The translations under genes were made by a program, and so were the position numbers. This document shows, one piece after another, positions 35,829 through 45,702 of a stretch of DNA of 64,000 nucleotides. The DNA lies in the NCBI GenBank assembly GCA_020721445.1, contig DYMU01000002.1:62001-126000 (forward strand), read 5' to 3'. Position 1 is the first letter of the stretch, and the number at the start of each line of letters is the position of its first letter. Below the pieces are notes generated by a model. The model was not told the DNA's origin. It did no database searches and saw only the letters and a list, made by a program, of their open reading frames with translations. The stretch comes from Gemmobacter nectariphilus. Its GTDB lineage: Bacteria; Pseudomonadota; Alphaproteobacteria; Rhodobacterales; Rhodobacteraceae.

Positions 35829-37838
35829 TTGCAAAAGTGGTGGCTTGAGTCCAAATTACAACCCAAGGGTGCATATTGGGCAAGGCGCAGGTCATTGGGC
35901 AAATCGCTTGGACAGGTATTGCTTGGCTTCATCGGCAGGTTGTCGAGGTTGCAAAAGCAGATTATCCTTTTGTCCGTCGACGTGCTGCTGGCGCCGGTCG
36001 CATTGTTTGCAACGCACAGTCTGGCGTTTCCTGCGCGCGTGTCGTGGACCTTTCCCGCAAGCATCGGTGCGGAATTGCTGGTCGTTGTCCTGATCACGGG
36101 CATCGGGTCGATGGTGCTGGGAATTCCGCGGATCAAGCTGAAGGCCTATGAAGCAAGCGGGGTGGTCAAGACCGGGGTTCTGGCGGCCTGTGCCGGGGCC
36201 GGGCTTTGGGTGGCCACTTCGCTGTTCGGCACGGCCCTGCCCATGGCTGCGATTCTCTTGTTCGTGCTGATTTTCCTGACCTCGATGGTTCTGCTGCGCT
36301 TTGCGATGCTGAACCTGTTTCTGGCGATATTGCGGTCTGGGCAGATCCCCCACAACGTGGTGATCTATGGGGCCGGGAATACCGGGTCGATGTTGGCTAC
36401 GGCGCTGCGGTCGCATGAAAGCATTCGCGTAGTGGCCTTTGTCGATGACAACCCGTCGTTGCACGGGATGACGGTGCTGGGGCACAAGGTTCGCCCGGTG
36501 TCGCAGCTTGAACGGATCGTTGCGCGCTATGATGTTCAGCGGGTCTTGCTGGCCATGCCATCGGTTTCTGTCTGCCGTCAGGCCGCCATCATCCGCGATC
36601 TGCTGTCGCGCGGTCTGGATGTTCATTCGTTGCCGTCCTTTGCGCAACTTGTGGGTAACGAAGCCTTGCTGGGCAGTCTTGCGCCGGTGGATTCCGCGGA
36701 ATTTCTGGGCCGCGATCCGGTCAGGGATCTTCGGCCCGAAGCCACCGACGCCTATACCGGCAAACGGATCATGGTGACCGGGGCCGGGGGATCGGTCGGG
36801 TCGGAACTGTGCCGCCAGTTGTTGCACTACAAGCCAAGCCGGATCGTGCTGTTCGAGCTGAGCGAGATTGCGCTTTACACCATTGAGCGTGACCTGAGGG
36901 CCTGCCCCGAGGCTGTGGGGATCGAGATTTGCCCGGTGCTGGGCACCGTGACAGAAGCGCGTCAGGTGCGCGCCGTTCTGGCCGAGCATCAGTTGGATGT
37001 GATCTTGCACGCCGCCGCCTACAAGCATGTGCCTTTGGTCGAGGCCAACCCGATTGCGGGGCTGGTCAACAATGTTCTGGGCACGCGCACGGTTGCCGAG
37101 GCGGCGCTGCAAGAAAACGTCAAGCGGTTTATCCTGATCTCGACCGACAAGGCGGTGCGGCCAACGAATGTGATGGGTGCGTCAAAGCGGATGGCCGAGC
37201 TTGTGGTGCAAGACATGGCGCGGCGGTCCACGGTCACGGATTTTTCGATTGTGCGGTTTGGCAATGTTCTGGGCAGTTCCGGGTCAGTGGTTCCGCTGTT
37301 TCGCGAGCAGATCAGGAAAGGGGGGCCGGTCACGCTGACGCATGATGACGTGACACGCTACTTCATGACCCTGGCAGAGGCGGCCAGTCTTGTGCTTATC
37401 GCGGGCGGTCTGCCGGTGGCGCGGGGGCCGCATGCGGGGGATCTGTTCGTTCTGGACATGGGGCAGCCGATCAAGATCCGCGATCTTGCCGAGCGCATGA
37501 TCAAGGCCGCGGGTTATACCGTCAAAACGATCGAACAACCGGAAGGTGACATAGAGGTGCTGGTGGTCGGCCTGCGTCCGGGTGAAAAGCTGCACGAAGA
37601 GCTTTTGATCGAGCCCGGCATGTTGATCACGCCGCATGGCAAGATCCTTCGCGCGCAGGAGCGCGGCCTGTCCAGCATCGAAATGGTGTCTGCCTTGCGT
37701 GAGTTGCGCAATGCCGTGGCGGTCGGTGACGCGGATGCGGCGTGCCGTGTGCTTGAAACCTATGTGGAGGGCTATTTGAGGCATCAGACAGCACCACAGC
37801 TTCCCCTGGCCCGGCCGGCCCTGCGGAAAACATCCTGA
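35829..37838 (+). CDS. Membrane nucleotide-sugar 4,6-dehydratase, CapD/WbpM family
   Basis: The protein (up to 669 residues) has four N-terminal membrane helices (about 40-180), a first Rossmann domain (VIYGAGNTGSMLATAL) and a second extended SDR domain (MVTGAGGSVGSELCRQL). The catalytic stretch is STDKAVRPTNVMGASKRMAE, with Met in place of Tyr before the Lys, as in WbpM. It should convert a UDP-HexNAc to its 4-keto-6-deoxy form. No ATG lies upstream of the membrane domain, so a TTG start is needed; 35829 is the most upstream option and later TTGs (about 35895-35950) are possible. Confidence 0.87.
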   Translation: MQKWWLESKLQPKGAYWARRRSLGKSLGQVLLGFIGRLSRLQKQIILLSVDVLLAPVALFATHSLAFPARVSWTFPASIGAELLVVVLITGIGSMVLGIPRIKLKAYEASGVVKTGVLAACAGAGLWVATSLFGTALPMAAILLFVLIFLTSMVLLRFAMLNLFLAILRSGQIPHNVVIYGAGNTGSMLATALRSHESIRVVAFVDDNPSLHGMTVLGHKVRPVSQLERIVARYDVQRVLLAMPSVSVCRQAAIIRDLLSRGLDVHSLPSFAQLVGNEALLGSLAPVDSAEFLGRDPVRDLRPEATDAYTGKRIMVTGAGGSVGSELCRQLLHYKPSRIVLFELSEIALYTIERDLRACPEAVGIEICPVLGTVTEARQVRAVLAEHQLDVILHAAAYKHVPLVEANPIAGLVNNVLGTRTVAEAALQENVKRFILISTDKAVRPTNVMGASKRMAELVVQDMARRSTVTDFSIVRFGNVLGSSGSVVPLFREQIRKGGPVTLTHDDVTRYFMTLAEAASLVLIAGGLPVARGPHAGDLFVLDMGQPIKIRDLAERMIKAAGYTVKTIEQPEGDIEVLVVGLRPGEKLHEELLIEPGMLITPHGKILRAQERGLSSIEMVSALRELRNAVAVGDADAACRVLETYVEGYLRHQTAPQLPLARPALRKTS

Positions 37839-37943
37839 CGGTGCTGCTTGACGATCAGTCAGTCTGGACCCTTGGCTTGATCCGGGGTTTTTTCGGTAAG
37901 GTCGCGGTAGGTGTGTTTCGTTTTGCTGCTTGCGCAAGCGCCC

Positions 37944-37972
37944 TTGCATTGTCAGCGTCTGTGACGTACATG
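37944..37972 (+). promoter_or_regulatory. Candidate promoter of the rimP-nusA-infB operon
   Basis: TTGCAT (37944-37949) and TACATG (37967-37972) are separated by 17 bp, about 95 bp before the rimP start. Both hexamers are moderate matches to sigma-70 elements. Confidence 0.45.
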
Positions 37973-38020
37973 TCTGACATCGTGCCGGGGTCCAAACCCG
38001 ACGCACCCGAACGAAATTCG

Positions 38021-38047
38021 CGGGCCACTGGGCCCGTTTTTCATTTT
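38021..38047 (+). terminator. Terminator-like hairpin in the rimP leader (candidate attenuator)
   Basis: CGGGCC (38021-38026) pairs with GGCCCG (38031-38036) around ACTG and is followed by TTTTTCATTTTT, a rho-independent terminator pattern. It ends only 18 bp before the rimP ATG and downstream of the candidate promoter. It either ends transcription from the polysaccharide genes or attenuates the rimP operon. Confidence 0.7.
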
Positions 38048-38064
38048 TGGACACCCGCCCGCCC

Positions 38065-38670
38065 ATGACCGACCTGATCGCCAAAACCGCCATCGACCGC
38101 CGTCTTGCCGACATCGTCGGCCCCGTGATCGAGGGGCTGGGGTTTGAACTGGTGCGCATCCGGTTGATGGGCGGCAAGACGCGCATTCTGCAGATCATGG
38201 CCGACCGTCCCGACGGCGGCATTGTGGTCGAGGATTGCGCCACGATTTCAACCGCCGTATCCGCCGTGCTGGACGTTGAAGACCCGGTCGAGGACAACTA
38301 CATTCTGGAAGTGTCGTCCCCAGGGATCGACCGCCCGCTGACCCGGTTGAAGGATTTCGAGGTCTGGAAGGGCTGGGAAGCCCGGATCGAGACCACGGAA
38401 CTGATCGACGGACGCCGCCGGTTCAAGGGTGCCTTGGCCGGGGTTGAGGGCGAAGAGATCCTGATCCTGATCGAAGAGGCCGGCGAAGAGGTGACCATCG
38501 GCCTGCGCTTTGACTGGCTGTCGGATGCCAAGCTTATCCTGACCGATGACCTGATCGCGGAAATGCTGCGCCAGAAGAAGGCGAGCGGCACTTTTGACGA
38601 GTCAGAGTTTGACGAGATCGAACACAGCGAAGGCGAGGATGAAGATCCCGTCGAAGAAACCAAACACTAA
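38065..38670 (+). CDS. rimP: Ribosome maturation factor RimP
   Basis: RimP assists 30S subunit maturation. The 201-residue protein has the N-terminal region [20 protein letters not shown], then [14 protein letters not shown], and an acidic C-terminal tail (about 170-201) longer than in E. coli (about 150 residues). No clear ribosome-binding sequence precedes the ATG at 38065; a TTG at 38047 is in frame. It is the first gene of the classic rimP-nusA-ylxR-infB operon. Confidence 0.94.
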   Translation: MTDLIAKTAIDRRLADIVGPVIEGLGFELVRIRLMGGKTRILQIMADRPDGGIVVEDCATISTAVSAVLDVEDPVEDNYILEVSSPGIDRPLTRLKDFEVWKGWEARIETTELIDGRRRFKGALAGVEGEEILILIEEAGEEVTIGLRFDWLSDAKLILTDDLIAEMLRQKKASGTFDESEFDEIEHSEGEDEDPVEETKH

Positions 38671-38686
38671 GCCTGGGAGTTGACCG

Positions 38687-40309
38687 ATGGCGATTACCTC
38701 TGCCAACCAGCTTGAACTTCTGCAAACGGCCGAGGCTGTTGCACGGGAAAAGATGATTGACCCCGATCTGGTGATTCAGGCGATGGAGGAAACCCTCGCC
38801 CGGGCCGCCAAGTCGCGCTATGGCAGCGAGCTGGATATCCGGGTCAAGATCGACCGCAAGACCGGACGCGCCACCTTTGCCCGCGTCCGCACCGTGGTGG
38901 AAGACGAGGCGCTGGAAAACCACCATGCGCAACTGACGGTGAAGCAGGCCAAGGATTATCTGGCCGACCCGCAGATCGGCGACGAGGTGATTGACGAGGT
39001 GCCGCCGGTGGACCTTGGCCGGATTGCTGCGCAATCGGGCAAGCAGGTGCTGTTGCAGCGCGTGCGCGAAGCCGAGCGTGACCGCCAATACGAAGAATTC
39101 CGTGACCGCAAGGGCACGATCATCAACGGGGTCGTCAAGCGCGAAGAATACGGCAACGTCATCGTCGATGTGGGCCGGGGCGAAGGCATCTTGCGCCGCA
39201 ACGAAAAGATCGGCCGCGAAAGCTATCGCATCGGCGACCGGGTGCGCTGCTTCATCAAGGACGTGCGGCGCGAACCGCGCGGGCCGCAGGTCTTTTTGTC
39301 GCGCACCGACCCGCAATTCATGGCCGAGTTGTTCAAGATGGAAGTGCCCGAGATTTACGATGGCATCATCGAGATCAAGGCCGTGGCCCGTGACCCCGGT
39401 TCGCGCGCCAAGATCGCCGTGATTTCCTATGACAACTCGATCGACCCGGTCGGCGCCTGCGTCGGTATGCGCGGCAGCCGCGTGCAGGCCGTGGTGAACG
39501 AGTTGCAGGGCGAAAAGATCGACATCATCCCGTGGAATCAGGATCAGGCGACGTTCCTGGTGAACGCGCTGCAACCTGCCGAAGTGTCGAAGGTTGTGAT
39601 CGACGAAGAAGGCGGCAAGATCGAAGTCGTGGTGCCGGATGAACAACTGTCGCTGGCCATCGGGCGCCGGGGCCAGAACGTGCGTCTGGCCAGCCAGTTG
39701 ACGGGTCTGGATATCGACATCCTGACCGAGACCGAGGAATCGGCCCGCCGTCAGGCCGAGTTTGCCGAGCGCACCAAGCTGTTCATGGACACGCTGGACG
39801 TGGATGAGATGATGGCGCAACTGCTGGTGTCGGAAGGCTTTACCAACCTTGAAGAGGTGGCCTACGTCGAAAGCGACGAACTGCTGTCGATCGACGGCTT
39901 TGACGAAGGCACCGCGTCTGAACTGCAGGCCCGGGCGCGCGACTATCTGGAAGAGCAGGGCCGCAAGGCGCTGGAGGCTGCCCGCGCGATGGGTGTTGAA
40001 GAAAGCCTGATCAACTTTGACGGGCTGACGCCGCAAATGCTGGAAGCCCTGGCAAAGGACGGCATCAAGACGCTGGAAGATTTTGCCACCTGCGCCGATT
40101 GGGAGCTGGCCGGCGGCTGGACCACCGAAAACGGTCAACGCAAGAAGGATGAGGGCCTGCTGGAACGCTTTGACGTCAGCCTTGAAGAGGCGCAGACACT
40201 GGTGATGACCGCTCGGGTCATGCTGGGCTGGGTTGATCCGACCGAGATGGACGCCAAGCCCGACGAAGATGAAGATGACCTTTCCGATGACACGGAGGCC
40301 GAGGCCTGA
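38687..40309 (+). CDS. nusA: Transcription termination/antitermination factor NusA
   Basis: NusA binds RNA polymerase and controls pausing, termination and antitermination. The 540-residue protein has the N-terminal RNAP-binding domain (about 1-130), S1 domain (about 135-200), two KH domains with [14 protein letters not shown] and [14 protein letters not shown], and C-terminal helix-hairpin-helix/acidic repeats, then an acidic tail. GGGAG precedes the ATG at 38687. It follows rimP by 16 bp. Confidence 0.97.
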   Translation: MAITSANQLELLQTAEAVAREKMIDPDLVIQAMEETLARAAKSRYGSELDIRVKIDRKTGRATFARVRTVVEDEALENHHAQLTVKQAKDYLADPQIGDEVIDEVPPVDLGRIAAQSGKQVLLQRVREAERDRQYEEFRDRKGTIINGVVKREEYGNVIVDVGRGEGILRRNEKIGRESYRIGDRVRCFIKDVRREPRGPQVFLSRTDPQFMAELFKMEVPEIYDGIIEIKAVARDPGSRAKIAVISYDNSIDPVGACVGMRGSRVQAVVNELQGEKIDIIPWNQDQATFLVNALQPAEVSKVVIDEEGGKIEVVVPDEQLSLAIGRRGQNVRLASQLTGLDIDILTETEESARRQAEFAERTKLFMDTLDVDEMMAQLLVSEGFTNLEEVAYVESDELLSIDGFDEGTASELQARARDYLEEQGRKALEAARAMGVEESLINFDGLTPQMLEALAKDGIKTLEDFATCADWELAGGWTTENGQRKKDEGLLERFDVSLEEAQTLVMTARVMLGWVDPTEMDAKPDEDEDDLSDDTEAEA

Positions 40310-40331
40310 TCGCAGGCCTCGGAACACGCGC

Positions 40332-40976
40332 ATGACGCGCGGCGGTCGGGAAAAAACCACGGACGAACCGGAACGCAAGTGCATTGCGACCGGGGAAAGC
40401 CAGCCAAAAGCGGGTCTGATCCGCTTTGTGCTGGGGCCCGATGGCATGATCGTGCCAGACATTCTGGCGCGGTTGCCGGGTCGGGGCATCTATGTCTCGG
40501 CCACCCCCGAGGCTTTGGCGCTGGTGGCCAAGAAAGGCCTGTTTTCCCGCGCGGCGCGACAGCCGGTGAAGGTGCCCGACGATTTGCCGGTTCTGGTAGA
40601 GTCGCTGTTGGTTCACCGGGTGATCGACCTGATCTCTTTGGCGCGCAAGGCGGGTGACGCGCTGTGTGGCTATGAAAAGGTCAAGGACTGGTTGATAAAG
40701 GGTCAGGCAAAGACCCTTTTGCAGGCCAGTGACGGATCGGAACGCGGCAAGGAAAAGCTGCGCCCGCCGCATGGGCCGGAATCCTTGATTTCCTGCCTGA
40801 CGGCGGGGGAATTGGGTTTGGCATTCGGTCGCGAACGTGCCATACACGCCGCGCTTGCGGCTGGTGGACTCAACAACCGTGTTGTAGAGGAAGCGGCAAG
40901 GCTTGTCGGCCTGCGTGGGGCAGAGGACAAGCAGGTCGGCGACGAGATCGCCGGGAAGGATACGAAGGACGCATGA
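40332..40976 (+). CDS. YlxR-family RNA-binding protein with L7Ae-like domain
   Basis: The 214-residue protein has the YlxR (DUF448) part at about 10-85 ([30 protein letters not shown]) and a C-terminal region with [21 protein letters not shown], typical of the L7Ae-like half in alphaproteobacterial versions. It sits between nusA and infB as in most bacteria and probably binds RNA. The precise role is unsettled. The last 4 bp overlap the infB start. Confidence 0.87.
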   Translation: MTRGGREKTTDEPERKCIATGESQPKAGLIRFVLGPDGMIVPDILARLPGRGIYVSATPEALALVAKKGLFSRAARQPVKVPDDLPVLVESLLVHRVIDLISLARKAGDALCGYEKVKDWLIKGQAKTLLQASDGSERGKEKLRPPHGPESLISCLTAGELGLAFGRERAIHAALAAGGLNNRVVEEAARLVGLRGAEDKQVGDEIAGKDTKDA

Positions 40977-43579
40977 GCGATACAGACGGCAAAAAACCCC
41001 TTGGTTTGGGTGGCGCACCTCGTTCTGGTCAGGTGAAGCAAAGCTTCAGCCATGGCCGGACGAAAAGCGTTGTGGTTGAAACGAAGCGCAAGCGCGTGGT
41101 CGTTCCCACAAAGCCGGGTGCAACCGGAGCTGCGGGTGGGGCTGGCGGATCGCCATCCCTTGGCGATCCGGCCAAACGGCCCGCGGGCATTTCCGATGCC
41201 GAAATGGAGCGTCGTCTGGCGGCGTTGCGTGCTGCAAAGGCACGTGAAATCGAAGACAACGAGCGTCGCGCGGCAGAAGACCGACAGCGCGAGGAAGACC
41301 GTCAGCGCCGCCGCGAAGAGATTGACGCCAAAGAGCGCGAAGAACGTGCCCGGTTGGAGGCGATCCGCCTGAAGGCCGAGGAAGACGAACGCGCCGCGCG
41401 TGCAGAGTCCGAGGCCCGCATTGCGGCCGCAGCCCAACGCAAGGCCGACGTTCTGGGCACCCGGCCACGTTCGGCCACGCCGCCGCCGGAACCGAAACCC
41501 GCACCGGGCACCGGCCGCAACGAAGGCCCGCTTTCGGCTGCACCTGCCGCGCGGACGCAAGATTCGTCGGCGCCGCGCGGTGTGGCTGCCAAGGCCCCGC
41601 TGGCCCCGGCGCCACAGCGCAAGACCGATCGCGAACGCGAAGAACGCGAACGCAGCGCCAAGGCCAAGGGCGATGAATCGCGTCGCGGTGGCAAGCTGAC
41701 GCTGTCGTCGGCGTTGAACGGCGAAGGCGGGCGGACCCGCAGCCTTGCCGCGATGAAGCGCAAGCAGGAAAAGGCCCGCCAAAAGGCGCTGGGCTTTGGC
41801 ACCAAGCCAGAAAAGCAGGTGCGTATCGTGCAGCTGCCCGAAACCATTGTGGTGTCGGAACTGGCCAACCGGATGGCAGAACGCGCCGCCGATGTGGTCA
41901 AGAGCCTCATGAAAATGGGCATGATGGTCACCATGAACCAGGCCATCGACGCCGATACCGCCGAGTTGGTGATTGAAGAGTTTGGCCACAAGGCAACGCG
42001 CGTGTCGGACTCGGACGTGGAACAGGTGATCGACCAGATCAGCGACCGCGACGAAGACCTGATCCAGCGTCCGCCGATCGTGACGATCATGGGCCACGTC
42101 GACCACGGCAAGACCAGCCTTCTGGATGCAATCCGCAAGGCGAATGTCGTGTCGGGCGAAGCCGGGGGCATTACCCAGCATATCGGCGCCTATCAGGTGC
42201 GCACGCCGAACGGGGCTTTGGTCACCTTCCTTGACACCCCCGGTCACGCGGCGTTCACCAGCATGCGGGCACGCGGTGCCAATGTGACCGATATCGTCAT
42301 TCTGGTGGTTGCCGCCGATGATGCGGTGATGCCGCAGACGATTGAAGCGATTGCCCATGCCAAGGCCGCCAAGGTTCCGATGATTGTCGCCATCAACAAG
42401 ATGGACAAGCACGGCGCCGACGCCACCAAGGTGCGGACCAATCTGCTGCAGCACGAGGTGGTGGTCGAAGCCATGTCGGGCGACGTGCAGGATGTAGAGG
42501 TTTCGGCCAAGACCGGCATGGGGCTGGATTCCTTGCTGGAAGCCATTGATCTGCAATCCGAAATCCTTGAGTTGCGGGCCAACCCGAACCGGGCGGCCTC
42601 GGGTGCGGTGATCGAGGCCAAGCTGGATGTGGGTCGTGGCCCGGTGGCCACGGTTCTGGTGCAGAACGGCACCCTGCGCAAAGGCGACATCTTTGTCGTC
42701 GGCGAACAGTGGGGCAAGGTGCGTGCGCTGATCAACGATCAGGGTGAAACGGTGATGGAAGCCGGGCCGTCGGTTCCGGTGGAAGTGCTGGGTCTGTCGG
42801 GCACGCCATCGGCGGGTGATACGCTGAACGTGGTGGAAACCGAGGCGCAGGCGCGTGAAATCGCAGACTACCGCGAAAAAGCCGCCAAGGACAAACGCGC
42901 CGCTGCCGGTGCAGCGACGACGCTGGAACAGCTTATGGCCAAGGCCAAGGCCGATGCCGATGTGTCGGAACTGCCGGTTCTGGTGAAGGCTGACGTTCAA
43001 GGCTCGGCCGAGGCGATTGTGCAAGCGCTCGAAAAGGTTGGCAACGACGAGGTTCGGGTGCGGATTTTGCACTATGGCGTCGGCGCGATCACCGATACCG
43101 ATGTGGGCCTTGCCGAAGCGTCTGGCGCACCGATCATCGGTTTCAACGTGCGGGCCAATGCGTCGGCGCGGCAGTCGGCACATCAGAAGGGGGTCGAGAT
43201 CCGCTACTACTCGATCATCTATGATCTGGTGGACGATATCAAAGCGGCGGCGTCAGGCCTGCTGAAGGCCGAAGTGCGCGAAACCTTCATCGGTTATGCG
43301 CAGATCAAGGAAGTGTTCAAGGTCACTGGCGTTGGCATGGTTGCCGGTTGCCTGGTGACCGAAGGTGTCGCCCGCCGTTCGGCCGGGGTGCGTTTGCTGC
43401 GCGACAGCGTTGTGATCCACGAAGGCACGCTGAAGACGCTGAAACGCTTCAAGGACGAGGTGAAGGAAGTCATCTCGGGTCAGGAATGCGGGATGGCGTT
43501 TGAGCGGCACGAAGATATTCGCCCGGGCGATGTCATCGAGATCTTTGAGCGTGAGGAAGTTCAGCGTTCCTTGGTCTGA
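40973..43579 (+). CDS. infB: Translation initiation factor IF-2
   Basis: IF-2 brings initiator fMet-tRNA to the 30S subunit. The 868-residue GTPase has a charged, repetitive N-terminal part (about 1-300) rich in Arg, Glu and Ala, the IF2_N domain ([20 protein letters not shown]), and the G domain with [22 protein letters not shown] and NKMD. Domains II to IV follow. GAAGGA lies upstream of the ATG at 40973. A rho-independent terminator ends the operon. Confidence 0.97.
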   Translation: MSDTDGKKPLGLGGAPRSGQVKQSFSHGRTKSVVVETKRKRVVVPTKPGATGAAGGAGGSPSLGDPAKRPAGISDAEMERRLAALRAAKAREIEDNERRAAEDRQREEDRQRRREEIDAKEREERARLEAIRLKAEEDERAARAESEARIAAAAQRKADVLGTRPRSATPPPEPKPAPGTGRNEGPLSAAPAARTQDSSAPRGVAAKAPLAPAPQRKTDREREERERSAKAKGDESRRGGKLTLSSALNGEGGRTRSLAAMKRKQEKARQKALGFGTKPEKQVRIVQLPETIVVSELANRMAERAADVVKSLMKMGMMVTMNQAIDADTAELVIEEFGHKATRVSDSDVEQVIDQISDRDEDLIQRPPIVTIMGHVDHGKTSLLDAIRKANVVSGEAGGITQHIGAYQVRTPNGALVTFLDTPGHAAFTSMRARGANVTDIVILVVAADDAVMPQTIEAIAHAKAAKVPMIVAINKMDKHGADATKVRTNLLQHEVVVEAMSGDVQDVEVSAKTGMGLDSLLEAIDLQSEILELRANPNRAASGAVIEAKLDVGRGPVATVLVQNGTLRKGDIFVVGEQWGKVRALINDQGETVMEAGPSVPVEVLGLSGTPSAGDTLNVVETEAQAREIADYREKAAKDKRAAAGAATTLEQLMAKAKADADVSELPVLVKADVQGSAEAIVQALEKVGNDEVRVRILHYGVGAITDTDVGLAEASGAPIIGFNVRANASARQSAHQKGVEIRYYSIIYDLVDDIKAAASGLLKAEVRETFIGYAQIKEVFKVTGVGMVAGCLVTEGVARRSAGVRLLRDSVVIHEGTLKTLKRFKDEVKEVISGQECGMAFERHEDIRPGDVIEIFEREEVQRSLV

Positions 43580-43595
43580 GGCTTGACTGACAACA

Positions 43596-43623
43596 AAAAA
43601 GCCGGGGGAAACCCCGGCTTTTT
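43596..43623 (+). terminator. Rho-independent terminator of the infB operon
   Basis: AAAAAGCCGGGG (43596-43607) pairs with CCCCGGCTTTTT (43612-43623) around GAAA. A 12-bp perfect stem with a T-run, 17 bp after infB. It can also serve the small gene converging from the right. Confidence 0.92.
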
Positions 43624-43645
43624 GCGTGTCGTTGCAGGCTTGGCG

Positions 43646-43786
43646 TTACGAGGCGCGCGCGGGTGCAACCGGGAAGCCGACAAACAGCTTTTCGTCAACC
43701 TTGACCACCAGCTTGCCATCCGCAAGCGACCGGACCAACAGGCCCTGAACCGATACGCAACTTCCGATTGTTATTGTCCGTAGCAT
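43646..43786 (-). CDS. 46-residue conserved-looking small protein downstream of infB
   Basis: The frame encodes MLRTITIGSCVSVQGLLVRS, then LADGKLVVKVDEKLFVGFPV and APARAS. It alternates hydrophobic and polar residues like a small beta-barrel or beta-hairpin protein. GGGGGA precedes the ATG at 43786. I recall small Rhodobacteraceae proteins beginning TITIGSCVxVQG that are labelled translation initiation factor 2, probably a misannotation spread from the adjacent infB; this is memory only. An AT-rich upstream region could hold the promoter, and the infB terminator lies just downstream on the opposite side. Confidence 0.6.
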   Translation of the reverse strand: MLRTITIGSCVSVQGLLVRSLADGKLVVKVDEKLFVGFPVAPARAS

Positions 43787-43898
43787 CGCCAATCCCCCAT
43801 CAGCATCACATACATGTAGATAACGCAAAAAATTTGGAAAACTATTATTAATATGTCGCAGGAACCACTTTTTCAGCAGTTTGTGAAAAGCGGTGCCC

Positions 43899-44297
43899 CT
43901 AAAGCCAGTCGCGCAGCACCGGAATCAGCGGCAAATCGGCCGGGGGCATCGGAAAGTCGCGCAACTCTGAGGGTTTAACCCAAGCCAGGCGCTGACCTTC
44001 GCGGCCGTGGACGATGCCTTGCCACTTGCGGCAGGCGAACAGCGGCATCAGCAGATGGAAATCATCATAGCTGTGGCTGGCAAAAGACAACGGCGCGAGG
44101 CAGCTTTTCCAGGTGTCGATGCCCAGCTCCTCTTTCAACTCGCGAATCAGGGCAGCCTCGGGTGATTCGCCGGGCTCGACCTTGCCGCCCGGAAACTCCC
44201 ACAACCCGGCAAGGGATTTGCCTTCGGGGCGCTGTGCCAAAAGCACGCGACCGTCGGTGTCGATCAGGGCAACGGCCGAAACAAGGACGATCTTCAA
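43899..44297 (-). CDS. mutT: MutT-type Nudix hydrolase (8-oxo-dGTP diphosphatase)
   Basis: MutT removes 8-oxo-dGTP from the nucleotide pool. The 132-residue protein shows the classic arrangement LLAQRPEGKSLAGLWEFPGG, then the Nudix box GKVEPGESPEAAL with RELKEELG. The start is taken as the TTG at 44297, which overlaps the argJ stop by 4 bp and gives the usual MutT length beginning KIVLVSAVALID. It is the last gene of the argJ-mutT pair. Confidence 0.88.
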   Translation of the reverse strand: MKIVLVSAVALIDTDGRVLLAQRPEGKSLAGLWEFPGGKVEPGESPEAALIRELKEELGIDTWKSCLAPLSFASHSYDDFHLLMPLFACRKWQGIVHGREGQRLAWVKPSELRDFPMPPADLPLIPVLRDWL

Positions 44298-45685
44298 GAC
44301 CGATAATCCGCGTTGATCTCGATATAGCGATCGGTCAGGTCGCAGGTCCACACCGTGCGTGACCCGGTTCCAAGGCCCAGACCGACACGGATCAGGATCT
44401 CGTCCTGACGGAAATGCGCCGCGCCGTCTTCTTCCTTGTAGCGGGGGTTGCGCCAGCCGTTCTGTGCGACAAGCACATCGCCAAAGTGGATTTTCAGCAG
44501 ATCGCGGTCAGCCGCAGCGCCGGATTTCCCGATGGCGGCGACAATGCGGCCCCAGTTCGGGTCTTCGCCAGCCACGGCGGTTTTCACCAGCGGCGAATTG
44601 GCAATGGCAAAAGCGACCTTGGCGGCATCCGCGTCGGTTGCAGCGGCGCTGACCCGCACTTCGACCAGTTTGGTGGCGCCTTCGCCGTCGCGGATCACTT
44701 GCAACGCAAGGTCGCGCATCACGCCGTGCAGGGCGGCCTCGAACGCCTTTGCGACAGCCCCCTTGACCGGGCCTGCCGCGCTTTGGCCTGTGGCCGCCAG
44801 CAACAGCGTGTCTGACGTCGAGGTATCGCTGTCGACGGTGATGGAATTGAAGGTGGCATCCACATTGCGCGACAGCATGCGCTGCAAGGCCGCGGGCGCG
44901 ATCTTGGCATCGGTGAAGATATAGACCAGCATCGTCGCCATATCGGGTGCGATCATGCCCGAGCCTTTGGCGATGCCCGCAATCTGAATCGGGCCGCCGT
45001 CGCCCTGCACGGTGGCACAGGCCCCTTTCGGGAAGGTATCGGTCGTCATCATCGCATGGGCGGCCATTTCGATGCCTATTTCGGCAAGCCCGTCGACCAG
45101 CGCAGGAATGGCTGCGGTGATCCTGTCATACGGCAGCGGTTCCCCGATCACCCCGGTTGACGAGGAAAACACCCGTGACGCGGGCAGGCCAAGCGCCTGC
45201 GCCACGCCTGTCGTCACAGCGGCCACCGCTTCGTCGCCGACCTTGCCGGTGAAGGCGTTGGAGTTGCCCGAGTTGACGATGATCGCCGCACCGGCGCCTG
45301 CCGGGGCCTTCATGACCAGCTTGGCCTGACAATCGCGCACGCAGCCTGACCGGGTGGAGGACCGGGTGAACACGCCTGCCATCGCGGTGCCCGCTGCCAG
45401 ATGGATCAGCATCACGTCCTTGCGGTGCTGATACTTGATCCCGGCTTCGGCGGCGGCAAAGGAAACCCCCTTGATCACCGGCAGTTTCGGAAAGCCGTCT
45501 TTCGGGGCCAATGGCGATACCGGCTTGGCCGGTTTCAGCATGGCGGCGATCTGGTCGCTGACTTCGGCGACCTCGTCCATGATCTCTTCCGAGACATCCG
45601 CCACGGTGGTGCCGATCTGGTCCTTCAACCGCTTCAGCTTTTTCTTCAGCGATTTCGCCTCGGCCTTCCAGTCGGTCTTTGGCAT
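44294..45685 (-). CDS. argJ: Bifunctional ornithine acetyltransferase / N-acetylglutamate synthase with N-terminal extension
   Basis: ArgJ transfers the acetyl group from N-acetylornithine to glutamate in the cyclic arginine pathway. The self-cleavage site is in IAPDMATMLVYIFTDA, where the Thr after Ala becomes the N-terminal nucleophile of the beta chain; GSGMIAPDMA is the alpha-chain end. The protein has 463 residues, about 50 more than usual. The extra N-terminus (about 1-50, KSLKKKLKRLKDQI then VSEEIMDEVAEVSDQIAAML) looks helical or coiled-coil. AAAGGGG before the ATG at 45685 supports this longer start. Confidence 0.94.
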   Translation of the reverse strand: MPKTDWKAEAKSLKKKLKRLKDQIGTTVADVSEEIMDEVAEVSDQIAAMLKPAKPVSPLAPKDGFPKLPVIKGVSFAAAEAGIKYQHRKDVMLIHLAAGTAMAGVFTRSSTRSGCVRDCQAKLVMKAPAGAGAAIIVNSGNSNAFTGKVGDEAVAAVTTGVAQALGLPASRVFSSSTGVIGEPLPYDRITAAIPALVDGLAEIGIEMAAHAMMTTDTFPKGACATVQGDGGPIQIAGIAKGSGMIAPDMATMLVYIFTDAKIAPAALQRMLSRNVDATFNSITVDSDTSTSDTLLLAATGQSAAGPVKGAVAKAFEAALHGVMRDLALQVIRDGEGATKLVEVRVSAAATDADAAKVAFAIANSPLVKTAVAGEDPNWGRIVAAIGKSGAAADRDLLKIHFGDVLVAQNGWRNPRYKEEDGAAHFRQDEILIRVGLGLGTGSRTVWTCDLTDRYIEINADYRS

Positions 45686-45702
45686 GGCGTGCCCCTTTGG
45701 CT

